A stretch of 64,000 nucleotides of DNA from Oscillospiraceae bacterium (GCA_014799385.1 JAAVIC010000027.1:1-64000), one strand, 5' to 3'; counted from the stretch's first letter, positions 50,004 through 58,817 are shown. A program made the numbers and translations. The notes: generated by a model not told the origin, from the letters alone.

Positions 50004-50774
50004 TTATTTTCCGAAAACTTCCTTAAAAACCCGAAGATTTCCGTTTTTCCCGTCGGGAATCGCGAAAATCACCTTGTCGAACGCGTTTGCGGACTTTTCA
50101 ACGCTCTTGCGGAAAGCCTCGGCGACAACCCTCGGATTGCAGCGGAACGCTCCGCAGCCGAACGCGCCCAGGATCACGTGCGTGTAGCCGCGCCCCGCGA
50201 GAATCTCCACCGCGTAGGATATGCGCCACTCAATGGCGCGGTTGATTTCCGCCTCGGGAACGCCCTTTTTCGCCGCAGCACCGGCATTCGGGGACGCGCA
50301 AGTCAGAAAATCCGCTTGGAAAACGTTTTCGACAGGGACAAATTTCCCGATTCCGCGCGCGATGATCGATACATCATATGTCAGAATAGAGCGGTTTTGG
50401 TACAGGCTGCGGTTCGTAAGACGTTCATTCTCATCATACCACGTGCGCTGCGCCGCTAGCGCGTCATACAGGTTGGTGTGGTGGCAGATATTCTCCTCTT
50501 GCGCCATCGCGCCGGTTATGAATCCGCCGCCGGGGTGACGGAAACTCGCAAAGTTCAGAATCGCGATTTTAGCCGACGAGTCGGAGTGAGCGCTCCACGC
50601 AGCGGAAATCGTGTCCGCGTCAATTACACTTATCTTGCAAGGTTTGTCATACGTCACGGGAGTTTCCGCGTTTGCGGGATTTATAACGCTTCGCGGTTTA
50701 GGAAGTTCATATTTGCCCAGATAATCGAATACTTTATCACGGTTTTCCATCAGGAATTGTCTTCTGTCATTCAT
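50004..50774 (-). CDS. Bacterial-type poly(ADP-ribose) glycohydrolase-like macrodomain protein (TIGR02452)
   Basis: A 256-residue macrodomain protein. ASFRHPGGGFITGAMAQEENICHHTNLY contains the PARG signature GGG-x7-QEE, whose Glu pair is catalytic in poly(ADP-ribose) glycohydrolases; LGAFGCGAFRCNPRVVAEAF is the second substrate-binding loop. It would remove ADP-ribose from proteins or nucleic acids in the cytoplasm. ATG 50774 follows GGAG. It lies after cheV, separated by a terminator, and is probably read alone or by readthrough. Confidence 0.9.
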   Translation of the reverse strand: MNDRRQFLMENRDKVFDYLGKYELPKPRSVINPANAETPVTYDKPCKISVIDADTISAAWSAHSDSSAKIAILNFASFRHPGGGFITGAMAQEENICHHTNLYDALAAQRTWYDENERLTNRSLYQNRSILTYDVSIIARGIGKFVPVENVFQADFLTCASPNAGAAAKKGVPEAEINRAIEWRISYAVEILAGRGYTHVILGAFGCGAFRCNPRVVAEAFRKSVEKSANAFDKVIFAIPDGKNGNLRVFKEVFGK

Positions 50775-50792
50775 AATAATCTCCGTTTCATA

Positions 50793-50824
50793 AAAACCTA
50801 TCCCGGCCGAAATAAGCCGGGATA
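50793..50824 (-). terminator. Terminator after cheV
   Basis: On the minus strand TATCCCGGC pairs with GCCGGGATA over an eight-base loop, followed by GGTTTTTA. Confidence 0.85.
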
Positions 50825-50829
50825 ACACA

Positions 50830-51723
50830 TCAGATGTTTTCGTTGATATGATTGATAAGCAAACCAATCTGAGGCTTGGAGAACTGCGCGTCCGCACCAA
50901 CGCTCTCGCCCTTTATGCGCATCTGCTCGTTAATCAGAGAGGAGAACAGGTATACGGGAATCTTGCACAGAACATTATCGTCCTTGATGAGCTTAGTAAG
51001 GTGATGCCCGTCCATCTGCGGCATCTCGATATCCGAAATAAGGCAGGAAATATGGTCAAGGATATTCCCCGGCATCGACTTATGACCACTGATATAATCC
51101 CACGCGTCCTTGCCGTTGTCGAAGGACACCATATTGCGGTATCCCGCATCGGCAAGCGTGTTCTGAATCAACGTGTTGAGGAACGGGCTGTCCTCGGCAA
51201 TGACAATATGCTTATCCGCCTTTGAACTGTCCGCTTGATTAACACCGGTAGCGTCAAGAGCCGCAGAATGGTTAATATCGGAAACAATCTTCTCAAAGTC
51301 GAGAATCAAGATGATTCTGTCGGAGAGCTTTGCGATACCCGTGGCAATATTATGGATGCCATCGCCGGAAATCCGCGGGGGCTTTTCGATATCCTCCCAC
51401 GAAATGCGCTGGATACCCTTGACGGAGGATACATGGAATCCAACGTCCATTTGGTTAAAGTTGCAGATAATCAGCAAATCATGCGAGGAATCGCCGCTTT
51501 CCTTGTTCAAAACCTTATGCAGATCGATAACCGAAATAACCTTATCACGCGGTGTGAACACACCCTCAAACTCGGGTGGAGAATCGGGAACGGGAATCAT
51601 CGTTTGATGGTTCATAATTTCGCTTACCTTCGCGATATTGATTCCAAAGCTCTGCTGACCCACCATAAACTCCAGCACCTCAAGCTCGTTGGTGCCGCTT
51701 TCAAGGAGAATATTGTTTTCCAT
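50830..51723 (-). CDS. cheV: Chemotaxis protein CheV (CheW-REC fusion)
   Basis: A 297-residue adaptor linking chemoreceptors to CheA. Residues about 12-145 are a CheW domain (LEFMVGQQSFGINIAKVSEIM, VFTPRDKVISVIDLHKVL, ILILDFEKIV). Residues about 170-297 are a receiver domain with the acidic pocket in VIAEDSP, the phosphorylated Asp in LISDIEMPQMDG and the Lys in FSKPQIG. It implies a motile organism. It has its own promoter (51815-51843) and is divergent from the yjfB motility gene. Confidence 0.95.
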   Translation of the reverse strand: MENNILLESGTNELEVLEFMVGQQSFGINIAKVSEIMNHQTMIPVPDSPPEFEGVFTPRDKVISVIDLHKVLNKESGDSSHDLLIICNFNQMDVGFHVSSVKGIQRISWEDIEKPPRISGDGIHNIATGIAKLSDRIILILDFEKIVSDINHSAALDATGVNQADSSKADKHIVIAEDSPFLNTLIQNTLADAGYRNMVSFDNGKDAWDYISGHKSMPGNILDHISCLISDIEMPQMDGHHLTKLIKDDNVLCKIPVYLFSSLINEQMRIKGESVGADAQFSKPQIGLLINHINENI

Positions 51724-51814
51724 AATATGTAAGCTCCTTCATATTTTTTCTGCGATAAACGAAATCTGTCCACAAAAAGCAGTCGGAAACCGCCGTTTAT
51801 CATTCAATACTTAT

Positions 51815-51843
51815 ATTATACAACATTATTTCCAAAAAATCAA
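51815..51843 (-). promoter_or_regulatory. Sigma-A promoter of cheV
   Basis: Minus-strand TTGATT and TATAAT with a 17-base spacer. A sigma-D flagellar-type signal was looked for and not seen. Confidence 0.65.
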
Positions 51844-51902
51844 GAGGAATTTATGTGTTTTTTGTGCTTTTTTTATTTTTTTGAAAAACCATTAAAAATC
51901 AC

Positions 51903-51931
51903 TTGACAAACCAAAAAGAATATGTTATACT
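51903..51931 (+). promoter_or_regulatory. Sigma-A promoter of yjfB
   Basis: Perfect TTGACA and TATACT with a 17-base spacer, 32 bases upstream of the yjfB ATG. Confidence 0.75.
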
Positions 51932-51962
51932 GACTATAAGTACATATTAGGGAGGTATTGGT

Positions 51963-52148
51963 ATGGAAATGCAGATCGCGGCTATGTCAATGTCTATGGC
52001 GAGCGCTAATGCGCAGAACGCTCTGGCTATCGGTATGATGAGGAAAACTATGGATTCTCAGGAGCAGTCTATGGAGCTTATCACCGAAATGCTCGACAAT
52101 ATGCCTTCTCCCGATGGAAGAGGTCAAATTATGGACGTTCGCGCCTGA
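51963..52148 (+). CDS. YjfB family putative motility protein
   Basis: A 61-residue Met-rich, amphipathic protein starting MEMQIAAMSMSMASANAQNA and continuing IGMMRKTMDSQEQSMELITEML, the pattern of the YjfB family of putative motility proteins. AGGGAGGT precedes the ATG and a strong terminator follows, so it is a well-isolated single gene. Position opposite cheV supports a link with motility. Biochemical role unknown. Confidence 0.88.
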   Translation: MEMQIAAMSMSMASANAQNALAIGMMRKTMDSQEQSMELITEMLDNMPSPDGRGQIMDVRA

Positions 52149-52162
52149 ATCGCTCAAACGCA

Positions 52163-52190
52163 AAAGTGCCCCGATGGGGGGCACTTTTTT
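52163..52190 (+). terminator. Terminator after yjfB
   Basis: AAAGTGCCCC pairs with GGGGCACTTT around a five-base loop and is followed by a T-run. Confidence 0.9.
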
Positions 52191-52201
52191 GTTGTCCGAA
52201 A

Positions 52202-53419
52202 TCAAACTACTTGAAATATAAAGAATTTCAGATAATCTGTTTCGGGAACATTCCATAGAATCGGGTGGTCGGGAGATTGCTGACGCGCTTCGATCTGCCG
52301 CAGCGAAACCTCCGCGTCCGCCGCCGCGTCATGGAGCATTTGTTTGAACAGCGGCTCGGTCATAAAATGCGAACACGAACACGTTGCAAGATACCCTCCC
52401 CTGTTGAGCAGACGCATTGCCTTGAGATTGATTTCCTTGTAACCGCGGATCGCGTTTTTCACCGTGAAACTGCTCTTCGTAAACGCGGGGGGGTCCAGAA
52501 TTATGAAGTCATACGGACTGCCGCCGTTCTTGTACATATCGGTCAACAAATCAAAAACATTCGCACAAGTGAACTGCATATTCCCCTCAAGTCCGTTCAA
52601 GCGTGCGTTTGAACGAGCCATTTCCACTGCGTCCTCGGAGATGTCCACCGCGTTGACTAGCTTTGCGCCTGCCGCCGCAGCATTCAGTGCAAATGCGCCC
52701 GTATGCGTAAAGCAATCAAGAACGGTTCTGCCCGCCGCGATTTGCCTAATTGCGCGGCGGTTATACTTCTGGTCGAGGAAAAATCCCGTTTTCTGTCCGT
52801 TCACATAGTCCACCGAGTAGCGAATGCCGTTTTCAACAATCTTGGTAACTCCGGGCAAATCCGTTCGCAAACCGCTCCAAAATCCGGTGTATTGCTCCAT
52901 TCCCTCCAACTCGCGGATTTTCACATCGTTGCGCTCATAAATCGCGGAAACTTGTACTCCGAGAGCGTTCAGCTCCTCTACCAACAGCTCGTACAGCATT
53001 TCCTTGATTCTCTCGATTCCGAGCGACAGAACTTGCGTTACAAGAATTTCACCGAACCTGTCGACCGTGAATCCCGGAAAGCTGTCCGCCTCTCCGAAAA
53101 TCAACCGACAACACGCGAAATCCTCGCCCATAACGGTTTTACGATACTCCAGTGCATAACGAATCCGCCGCCCGTAGAACGCGCGATCAAACTTATCGTT
53201 CGCGTTTCGGGAAATCACCCGAACGCGGATTTTCGAGCAGTCATTGATAAATCCCGTGCCGAGAAACCGATTTTTCGCACTGTAAACGTCAATCAAATCG
53301 CCGTTTTCATAATCACCAACAACTCGTGAAATCTCATCCGAATATACCCAAGGGTGACCGCCGCGCAAGGCTTTCTCACCCTTAGGAGTTATGATTGCTT
53401 TAGGAAAATTACGTTCCAT
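52202..53419 (-). CDS. RlmI-like rRNA (cytosine-C5) methyltransferase
   Basis: A 405-residue class I SAM-dependent RNA methyltransferase. The N-terminal PUA domain (about residues 5-75, LRGGHPWVYSDEISRV) binds RNA; the middle EEHD-type domain precedes the Rossmann domain with VLDCFTHTGAFALNAA (SAM motif I), DISEDAVEMARSN and DFIILDPPAFTKSS (motif IV). CSCSHFM supplies the catalytic Cys pair region. The family methylates C1962 of 23S rRNA. The structured spacer 53420-53715 precedes it. Confidence 0.92.
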   Translation of the reverse strand: MERNFPKAIITPKGEKALRGGHPWVYSDEISRVVGDYENGDLIDVYSAKNRFLGTGFINDCSKIRVRVISRNANDKFDRAFYGRRIRYALEYRKTVMGEDFACCRLIFGEADSFPGFTVDRFGEILVTQVLSLGIERIKEMLYELLVEELNALGVQVSAIYERNDVKIRELEGMEQYTGFWSGLRTDLPGVTKIVENGIRYSVDYVNGQKTGFFLDQKYNRRAIRQIAAGRTVLDCFTHTGAFALNAAAAGAKLVNAVDISEDAVEMARSNARLNGLEGNMQFTCANVFDLLTDMYKNGGSPYDFIILDPPAFTKSSFTVKNAIRGYKEINLKAMRLLNRGGYLATCSCSHFMTEPLFKQMLHDAAADAEVSLRQIEARQQSPDHPILWNVPETDYLKFFIFQVV

Positions 53420-53455
53420 TTTACTCCTTATTCTAATAGCTCGTCTGTGTTCGCT

Positions 53456-53618
53456 GAGCGAGCCGCAACACTACTTCGTAGTATTGCGCCCCGCTCGCGT
53501 TTCGGATTTGCACGATTTCAATAACAAATCCGAAAACATACAGATGAAATCCGCTTAGCGGACTTCATCTGTACTTGCTGAACGACCCACTGCACGCTGC
53601 GCGTGCAGTGCGCCGTTC
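53456..53618. repeat. Two related hairpin modules with a hairpin between them
   Basis: Module A (53456-53496) has outer stem GAGCG/CGCTC and an inner 10-bp stem on GCAACACTAC; module B (53580-53618) has outer stem GAACG/CGTTC and inner stem ACTGCACGC/GCGTGCAGT. Both are followed by TTTCGGATTTGCA. Between them are an inverted repeat TTTCGGATTTG/CAAATCCGAAA (53500-53535) and a 15-bp stem with one mismatch (53540-53572). Inner stems differ fully in sequence but not in form. Confidence 0.8.
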
Positions 53619-53664
53619 ACATTTCGGATTTGCATCGATTGCCAAAACATTGTCTTAAATTATA

Positions 53665-53698
53665 ACGCGCTAAACTCGCACCCCGTAAGGTGGCGCGT
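53665..53698. other. Hairpin downstream of the U32 peptidase gene
   Basis: ACGCGC and CACC pair with GGTG and GCGCGT, an interrupted 10-bp stem, 17 bases after the U32 gene stop on the minus strand. No T-run is present on either side. Confidence 0.45.
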
Positions 53699-53715
53699 GA
53701 TTGATTAATATGCGC

Positions 53716-55767
53716 CTATTCCGCGCCGCGGAAATATAACCCGCGAGTGAGTTTCCCGTTAGGCTTTCCCGCAGACTTATACATCTCGTAGATTGGCTTT
53801 ATCTCGCGCTCCGTGGTGAATTTCAGAATCACAAAATCAAACTGCCGCAAAATCGACGGTTTGTCACTGAGAATCAGCACATCGGGATTAAGCAGCTCTA
53901 TGCTGTTTCCGCCGCATATCACGGGGATTTCCGTGCCGTGGCGGTCGAAAATCGACTTTCCGCATGGTTCTTTACGTCCGCACGGCTTGCCGTTCGCAAT
54001 GGGACACCGCCTTGTAAGCATCAGCGGAAGCCGCCCGTACGCGACAATCCCTTTCGGGCGCAGCGAGTTTATCTCCGCAAGCGTTGCCGCTGTACCCTCG
54101 AACGACAGCGTTATGTCCAAAAAGTCCAAATCCGAGCAAACCCGCGCCGACAGCGAGTTCAAAACATTCATTCGATACCCGCCGAGAACATTGAATCCAC
54201 ACTGCTTCAACAGTCGCGCGTGACCGAGAGTATGCGCCAGACCCTTATTGAATCCCATTTTGCGCAGTTCATCGAGCCGCACCGCCGTTTCCTCCTCGCA
54301 GTCGGTAAGGATCAGCGGCGGGATCACAGCGATTCTGTGCTTATCGGAAGTGCTTTCGTCCAACAACTTCATCGGCGCGTATATGAGGTCGAAATCAAGT
54401 TCTAATGCCTGTCGCAGTTGTTCTGCGGTCGCAACCTCCGCGCGAAATGACAAATCCGACTTGGTTCGCGGCTCGGCTTTTCGCGGAAGAAAATCCGAAA
54501 TATTCTTCTCGGATATGTCGTATTTAGGGGTAGAGTTTTCCAAAATAAACCGTTCCACGCCCTCGCAAAGCTCACGGCGCAGCGCGTTCAAATCCGCCGC
54601 CGAAACATACAATCCATCGTCTACCTCAGCCTTTATTTCACCCGCGTAGAACATCGTTCCGCCGAGCTTTCCCATACGCAAAATCACATCATCGGCGGTG
54701 ATCGGCTTTCCGGTTGCCTCCTCCGGAACGGTTTCGGTGAATGCCGTCATCTGCGAAGTCCAATTATCGTGTGAATATGAGCAACACGCTGTGATTCGTT
54801 CGCCGCGTTTGATTTTAACGTTAATATCGACCTTAAAACGCGGAAATTCCGCTTTGTACAGCTCTTTGATTCCTTTAAGCGCGTTCGCGGAGTTTTCCAC
54901 ATCCTCTTTGCCGCGAATGCCGTTCATATCACGCATCAAGCCGTCATAATAACCCTCGGTAAGTCCCCCGCGAGAGAATATCCCGGAAAGCCGCGCTATG
55001 TCGTAATCCTCGCCGTTAAGCGATTTTCGACACGCGTCCACCGCGCACGCAACGTATTCTGGACGTTTCATTCTCCCCTCGATTTTGAACGAAGAGATTC
55101 CCTCAATCTCAGCCAAATGCGGAATCAGCGAACTGTCTTTCAACGAGAGGACGTTGTGACGCTCTCCGCAAGTGAAATCCAGACGGCAAGGCTGCGCGCA
55201 AAGCCCACGATTGCCGCTTCTGCCGCCAAACAGGCTGCTCATATAGCACTGCCCGCTTACGCACACACATAACGCGCCGTGGACGAAAATTTCCAACTGC
55301 GCGTGAGTTTTTTTGCGTATTCCCTCAATTTCGGATTTGGACAGTTCCCGTCCGATAACCACGCGCGAATATCCCAACTCCTCAGCCGCGAGAACCCCCG
55401 AGACGCTGTTCAGCGTCATCTGCGTGGAAGCGTGAATCGGCAGGTTCGGTGCAATCTCACGCGCAAGCTCTGCCGCGCCGAGGTCCTGCATAATCAACCC
55501 GTCAACACCGCATTGAGCGGCGGTTTTTATGCATTCTGCCAACTCCTCAAATTCGCTGTCGTACACTAAAGTATTCAGAGTTATGTAGAATTTCACACCG
55601 CGCTTGTGACACTCCGTGACAGCTTCACTCAGTTGCTCATCAGTGAAATTCTCAGCATTCTTCCGCGCGGAGAACCGTTTCATTCCCGCGTAGACCGCAT
55701 CCGCGCCGCTGTTCAAAGCCGCCGCGAGAGTTTCATATCCGCCAAGCGGCGCTAAAATCTCGTTCAT
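53716..55767 (-). CDS. U32 family peptidase / RNA hydroxylation protein
   Basis: A 683-residue member of the U32 family, now linked to hydroxylation of rRNA (RlhA) and tRNA (TrhP) as well as to collagenase activity. ILAPLGGYETLAAALNSGADAVYAG is the family start, DLGAAELAREIAPNLPIHASTQMTL follows, and FVHGALCVCVSGQCYMSSLFGGRSGNRGLCAQPCR is the signature with its conserved Cys. The long C-terminal region contains the DUF3656-type part. Its start overlaps the zapA-like gene stop by four bases (ATGA). Confidence 0.92.
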   Translation of the reverse strand: MNEILAPLGGYETLAAALNSGADAVYAGMKRFSARKNAENFTDEQLSEAVTECHKRGVKFYITLNTLVYDSEFEELAECIKTAAQCGVDGLIMQDLGAAELAREIAPNLPIHASTQMTLNSVSGVLAAEELGYSRVVIGRELSKSEIEGIRKKTHAQLEIFVHGALCVCVSGQCYMSSLFGGRSGNRGLCAQPCRLDFTCGERHNVLSLKDSSLIPHLAEIEGISSFKIEGRMKRPEYVACAVDACRKSLNGEDYDIARLSGIFSRGGLTEGYYDGLMRDMNGIRGKEDVENSANALKGIKELYKAEFPRFKVDINVKIKRGERITACCSYSHDNWTSQMTAFTETVPEEATGKPITADDVILRMGKLGGTMFYAGEIKAEVDDGLYVSAADLNALRRELCEGVERFILENSTPKYDISEKNISDFLPRKAEPRTKSDLSFRAEVATAEQLRQALELDFDLIYAPMKLLDESTSDKHRIAVIPPLILTDCEEETAVRLDELRKMGFNKGLAHTLGHARLLKQCGFNVLGGYRMNVLNSLSARVCSDLDFLDITLSFEGTAATLAEINSLRPKGIVAYGRLPLMLTRRCPIANGKPCGRKEPCGKSIFDRHGTEIPVICGGNSIELLNPDVLILSDKPSILRQFDFVILKFTTEREIKPIYEMYKSAGKPNGKLTRGLYFRGAE

Positions 55768-56957
55768 AGAGTCAACTGCCCGTCCTCAAGCATTTCTTTA
55801 AGCTGCTTTTCGAGCGAGGAATTTGTCTTTTTCAGTGCTTTGTTGTCATTTGTAAGCTCTGCGTTTTTGAGATTAATATCCTCAAGCTGCTTTTTCATCT
55901 CGGACATTTGATTGTGCAAATCCTCATTGCTGCCCTCTGCGGATTTCAAAGCCGCGTTCTCGCTCTCAATCTGCGAGAACTTTACCTTCAGCTCGTCCAA
56001 TTCACGCACGCATTCGGCAGATTTTGCAAGCTCCTTATTCTGCTTGTCCAGCTCATCATAAGCGGCGGAAAGCTCCTCATAGTCCTTGGAAAGCGCCGCC
56101 GTCTTCTTTTCATTGTCGGAAACCTGTGCGCGGAGCTTTTCATTATCGGATTTCAAAGACGCGACTTCTTTATCGGACGAGGCGGATTTAGCCTTTTCCA
56201 ACTGTGATTTAAGCTCCTCATTCGCGGATTTCAGCGAATCCCGCTCCTTTTCAACGGAGTTGGCACGGGTTTGTTCACGATGGAACGCTTCCTCGAAATT
56301 CTGCGCCTTTTCCAGTTTCTCGGAGAGCCGCTTGTTCTCCTCAATCACGGTTACGGTCTTGGACTGCTCCTTTTCGAGTGCGGCGATTCGCTTGTCCTTT
56401 TCGGCATTCAGCTTCTTCTGCTCATCCAACTTGACGGTGTTGTCCTTTGCCGCCGCCGATAGCTGTGTGTTTTTCTTTTCGAGATTGTCCGAAAACTTCT
56501 TCGCGTCCTCAAGCTCTTTTTTGATAAGCCCGAAATCCGTGATTTTCTCGTTTGCGCTCTTCAACGTTTCAGCAAGCTGTTCATTTTTGCCTTCAAGCTC
56601 AGAAAAACGCTTGGTGAGTTTTTCGTACTCCTCGGCTATTTTCTTCAGATTGGCATTCTCGGATTTCAGCGCCTTGTTTTCCTCCATTGCCGCCGCTGCG
56701 GATTCCTCGCCCTTTTTCAGACGCTCCACCAATGTTTCAAGAGCATCGCAACGCGCACGCAAGTCTGTGATCTCATTGAAACAATCGAGCGTAGACAGCA
56801 CGGCAGCGTCCTCCTTGCCGAAATCCAGACCGGCAGAACAGTACTCGGCGATCCGTTTCTCGGTGTCTTTAGCCGCCGATTTAAGCCTGTCGGCATTATC
56901 GGTCTTAAGACGGTAGTTTCTCCCGCAGATCGTGACAGTAATTTTCTCGTTAAGCAT
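55764..56957 (-). CDS. zapA: ZapA-domain protein with very long coiled coil
   Basis: A 397-residue protein. Residues 1-75 match ZapA (ITVTICGRNYRLKTDNADRLKSAAKDTEKRIAEY and LSTLDCFNEITDLRARCDAL), the FtsZ-bundling division factor normally of about 85-110 residues. The remaining 320 residues are an almost unbroken coiled coil rich in Lys, Glu, Asn and Leu. It is coupled to the U32 gene by an ATGA overlap. The tail could extend the reach between FtsZ filaments; this is inference. Promoter at 56993-57021. Confidence 0.85.
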   Translation of the reverse strand: MLNEKITVTICGRNYRLKTDNADRLKSAAKDTEKRIAEYCSAGLDFGKEDAAVLSTLDCFNEITDLRARCDALETLVERLKKGEESAAAAMEENKALKSENANLKKIAEEYEKLTKRFSELEGKNEQLAETLKSANEKITDFGLIKKELEDAKKFSDNLEKKNTQLSAAAKDNTVKLDEQKKLNAEKDKRIAALEKEQSKTVTVIEENKRLSEKLEKAQNFEEAFHREQTRANSVEKERDSLKSANEELKSQLEKAKSASSDKEVASLKSDNEKLRAQVSDNEKKTAALSKDYEELSAAYDELDKQNKELAKSAECVRELDELKVKFSQIESENAALKSAEGSNEDLHNQMSEMKKQLEDINLKNAELTNDNKALKKTNSSLEKQLKEMLEDGQLTL

Positions 56958-56992
56958 CAGAGAGCATCCTTTCCAAATAAATACTTATTTTT

Positions 56993-57021
56993 ATTATACC
57001 ACAACATTTTGTGTATTTCAA
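56993..57021 (-). promoter_or_regulatory. Sigma-A promoter of the zapA-U32 operon
   Basis: Minus-strand TTGAAA and TATAAT with a 17-base spacer, about 36 bases upstream of the zapA start. Confidence 0.75.
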
Positions 57022-57075
57022 GGGGTTTTGTGATTTTTTGTCGTCAAAGAATTAGATTCTGTATAAAAAAACGTT

Positions 57076-57231
57076 TCAGACTGTAGAGAAACACTCGCAG
57101 ACGAGGACGAATGTCCGCTTTGCGGACACCCTGCGACTTGCGGCTAGGCTTTGTGCCTGCCGCAAGTCGCTTGACGAAGTAAGCCCCGCCGCTTTGCGGC
57201 GGGGCGGTGCGAGGGTTTATCGACAGACTGA
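57076..57231. repeat. Multi-branched hairpin element between zapA and citrate synthase genes
   Basis: Outer arms 57076-57099 and 57208-57231 are complementary at 20 of 24 positions (TCAGACTGT ... ACAGACTGA). Inside are GTCCGC/GCGGAC (57113-57127), a 12-bp-class stem GCGACTTGCGGC/GCCGCAAGTCGC (57133-57170) and CCCCGCCGC/GCGGCGGGG (57184-57204). It has no supported coding frame and fills most of the 316-base gap 56958-57273. Confidence 0.8.
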
Positions 57232-57262
57232 ATTAATCCCCGCCGTTGGCGAGGGATTAATT
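57231..57262. terminator. Hairpin beside the citrate synthase stop
   Basis: AATTAATCCC pairs with GGGATTAATT over a 12-base loop; on the plus strand TTT follows within AATTTTTA. It lies 11 bases after the citrate synthase stop on the minus strand and is the likely terminator, though the minus-strand T-run is weak. Confidence 0.6.
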
Positions 57263-57273
57263 TTTATATTCCG

Positions 57274-58614
57274 TTAATCATTGGATTCTTCGTGCTTCTT
57301 CATTACGCTGAGATATGCCGGACGGATTATCTTGCTTGCAGTGGTAAGCTCCTCGATACGGTGAGCGCTCCAGCCGACAATGCGCGCGATCGCGAAAATT
57401 GCCGTGTACAGTTCCTCCGGGATACCGAGCATTTCATACACAAATCCGCTGTAAAAGTCCACATTCGGCGATACGCCCTTCATAATCTTGCGCTTTTGTG
57501 CGATGAGCTTTGGTGCAGCTTCTTCTACGTACTTATAGAGCAACAGATCGTCCTCGCGGTGCTTTGCCGCCGCCAGCTTCTCGACATATGACTTGAAAAT
57601 GCGCTCACGCGGGTCGGACAGCGAATATACCGCGTGACCCATTCCGTATATCAGTCCCTTGTGGTCGAACGCCTCACCCGCAAGAATCTTCGCGAGGTAG
57701 TCACTTACTTCATAGTAATCCTTCAAATCGTGAACATTCTCACGGATATTCTGCATCATTTCCATAACCTTGATGTTCGCGCCGCCGTGTTTTGGTCCTT
57801 TAAGCGAACTCATTGCCGCCGCTATCGTGGAATATGTATCCGAACCCGAGGACGTTACCACACGAGTGGTGAACGTGGAGTTGTTTCCGCCGCCGTGCTC
57901 CATATGCAGCATCAGCGCCACATCAAGAACTTTCGCTTCCAGTGTGGTGTAACTCTTGTCGGGGCGGAGCATAAGCAAGAGGTTTTCCGCAGTGGAAAGC
58001 TCGGGGTCGGGGCGGTGAATATACATACTCTCGTCATTCTCGTAGTGATTATACGCGTGATAAGCGTATGCCGCCAACATCGGGAACCGCGCGATAAGCA
58101 GAATACACTGATAAAGGCTGTCGGTAAGCGTTCCGGAAAGCGTGGTGTTATCATACGAGGCGAGCGTCAGAATACTTCGGGTCATGGAGTTCATAATATC
58201 CTTGCCGGGAGCTTTCATAATTACGTCACGCGTGAAATTTGTCGGGAGATTGCGGCAGGCACCCAGAATGCGCTTAAATTCCTCGGATTCCTCGGGGGTA
58301 GGCATTTCGCCGAATATCAGCAAGTATGCGGTGCGCTCGAATCCAAAACCGCTGTCGCCGCACATAGCTACAAGCTCCTTGACATTGTAGCCTCTGTACC
58401 ACAATTCGCCGTCACATGGAGTTTCAATGCCGTCAACATCTTTGAACGAAACCATCTTCGAGATGGCGGTAAGTCCCGTCAGAACGCCCTTTCCGTTGAC
58501 ATCGCGCAGTCCGCGGTTTACACCGTAGCGACTGTAAAGCTCGTCTGAAATAGCGTCATTTTTGCGGCAGATGTTCTGTTTCTTTTCGGCATACTCTCTT
58601 ATTACATTTCCCAT
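57274..58614 (-). CDS. Citrate synthase
   Basis: A 446-residue enzyme condensing oxaloacetate and acetyl-CoA. Family residues are visible in HMEHGGGNNSTFTTRVVTSSGSDTYS, LKGPKHGGANIKV (catalytic His region), GMGHAVYSLSDPR (second His and Arg) and SPNVDFYSGFV (catalytic Asp). In anaerobic Clostridia it serves the oxidative branch leading to 2-oxoglutarate and glutamate. GGAGGT precedes the ATG; promoter at 58692-58720. Confidence 0.95.
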   Translation of the reverse strand: MGNVIREYAEKKQNICRKNDAISDELYSRYGVNRGLRDVNGKGVLTGLTAISKMVSFKDVDGIETPCDGELWYRGYNVKELVAMCGDSGFGFERTAYLLIFGEMPTPEESEEFKRILGACRNLPTNFTRDVIMKAPGKDIMNSMTRSILTLASYDNTTLSGTLTDSLYQCILLIARFPMLAAYAYHAYNHYENDESMYIHRPDPELSTAENLLLMLRPDKSYTTLEAKVLDVALMLHMEHGGGNNSTFTTRVVTSSGSDTYSTIAAAMSSLKGPKHGGANIKVMEMMQNIRENVHDLKDYYEVSDYLAKILAGEAFDHKGLIYGMGHAVYSLSDPRERIFKSYVEKLAAAKHREDDLLLYKYVEEAAPKLIAQKRKIMKGVSPNVDFYSGFVYEMLGIPEELYTAIFAIARIVGWSAHRIEELTTASKIIRPAYLSVMKKHEESND

Positions 58615-58691
58615 TTGTTACCTCCTGTTGTTCCCCCACAATATTCATATACAGCGACAGGGTATACTTTCTTATTTTACTTGATAATTAA

Positions 58692-58720
58692 ATTATAACA
58701 CATTTGTGAAGAAAAATCAA
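58692..58720 (-). promoter_or_regulatory. Sigma-A promoter of the citrate synthase gene
   Basis: Minus-strand TTGATT and TATAAT with a 17-base spacer, back to back with the P-type ATPase promoter. Confidence 0.7.
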
Positions 58721-58759
58721 GTCTTTATTAAAAAAATTCATAAAACCAACACACTTCCC

Positions 58760-58788
58760 TTGACTTTGAGTAAAAAAAGTTATATACT
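58760..58788 (+). promoter_or_regulatory. Sigma-A promoter of the P-type ATPase gene
   Basis: TTGACT and TATACT with a 17-base spacer, about 30 bases before the ATG. Confidence 0.7.
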
Positions 58789-58817
58789 ATATTCAATAGG
58801 GCAATACCGGAGGAATT

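Noticed and set aside
51724-51962. Sigma-D flagellar promoter between cheV and yjfB
   Set aside because: No TAAA ... GCCGATAT-like pair was found; both genes have good sigma-A promoters.
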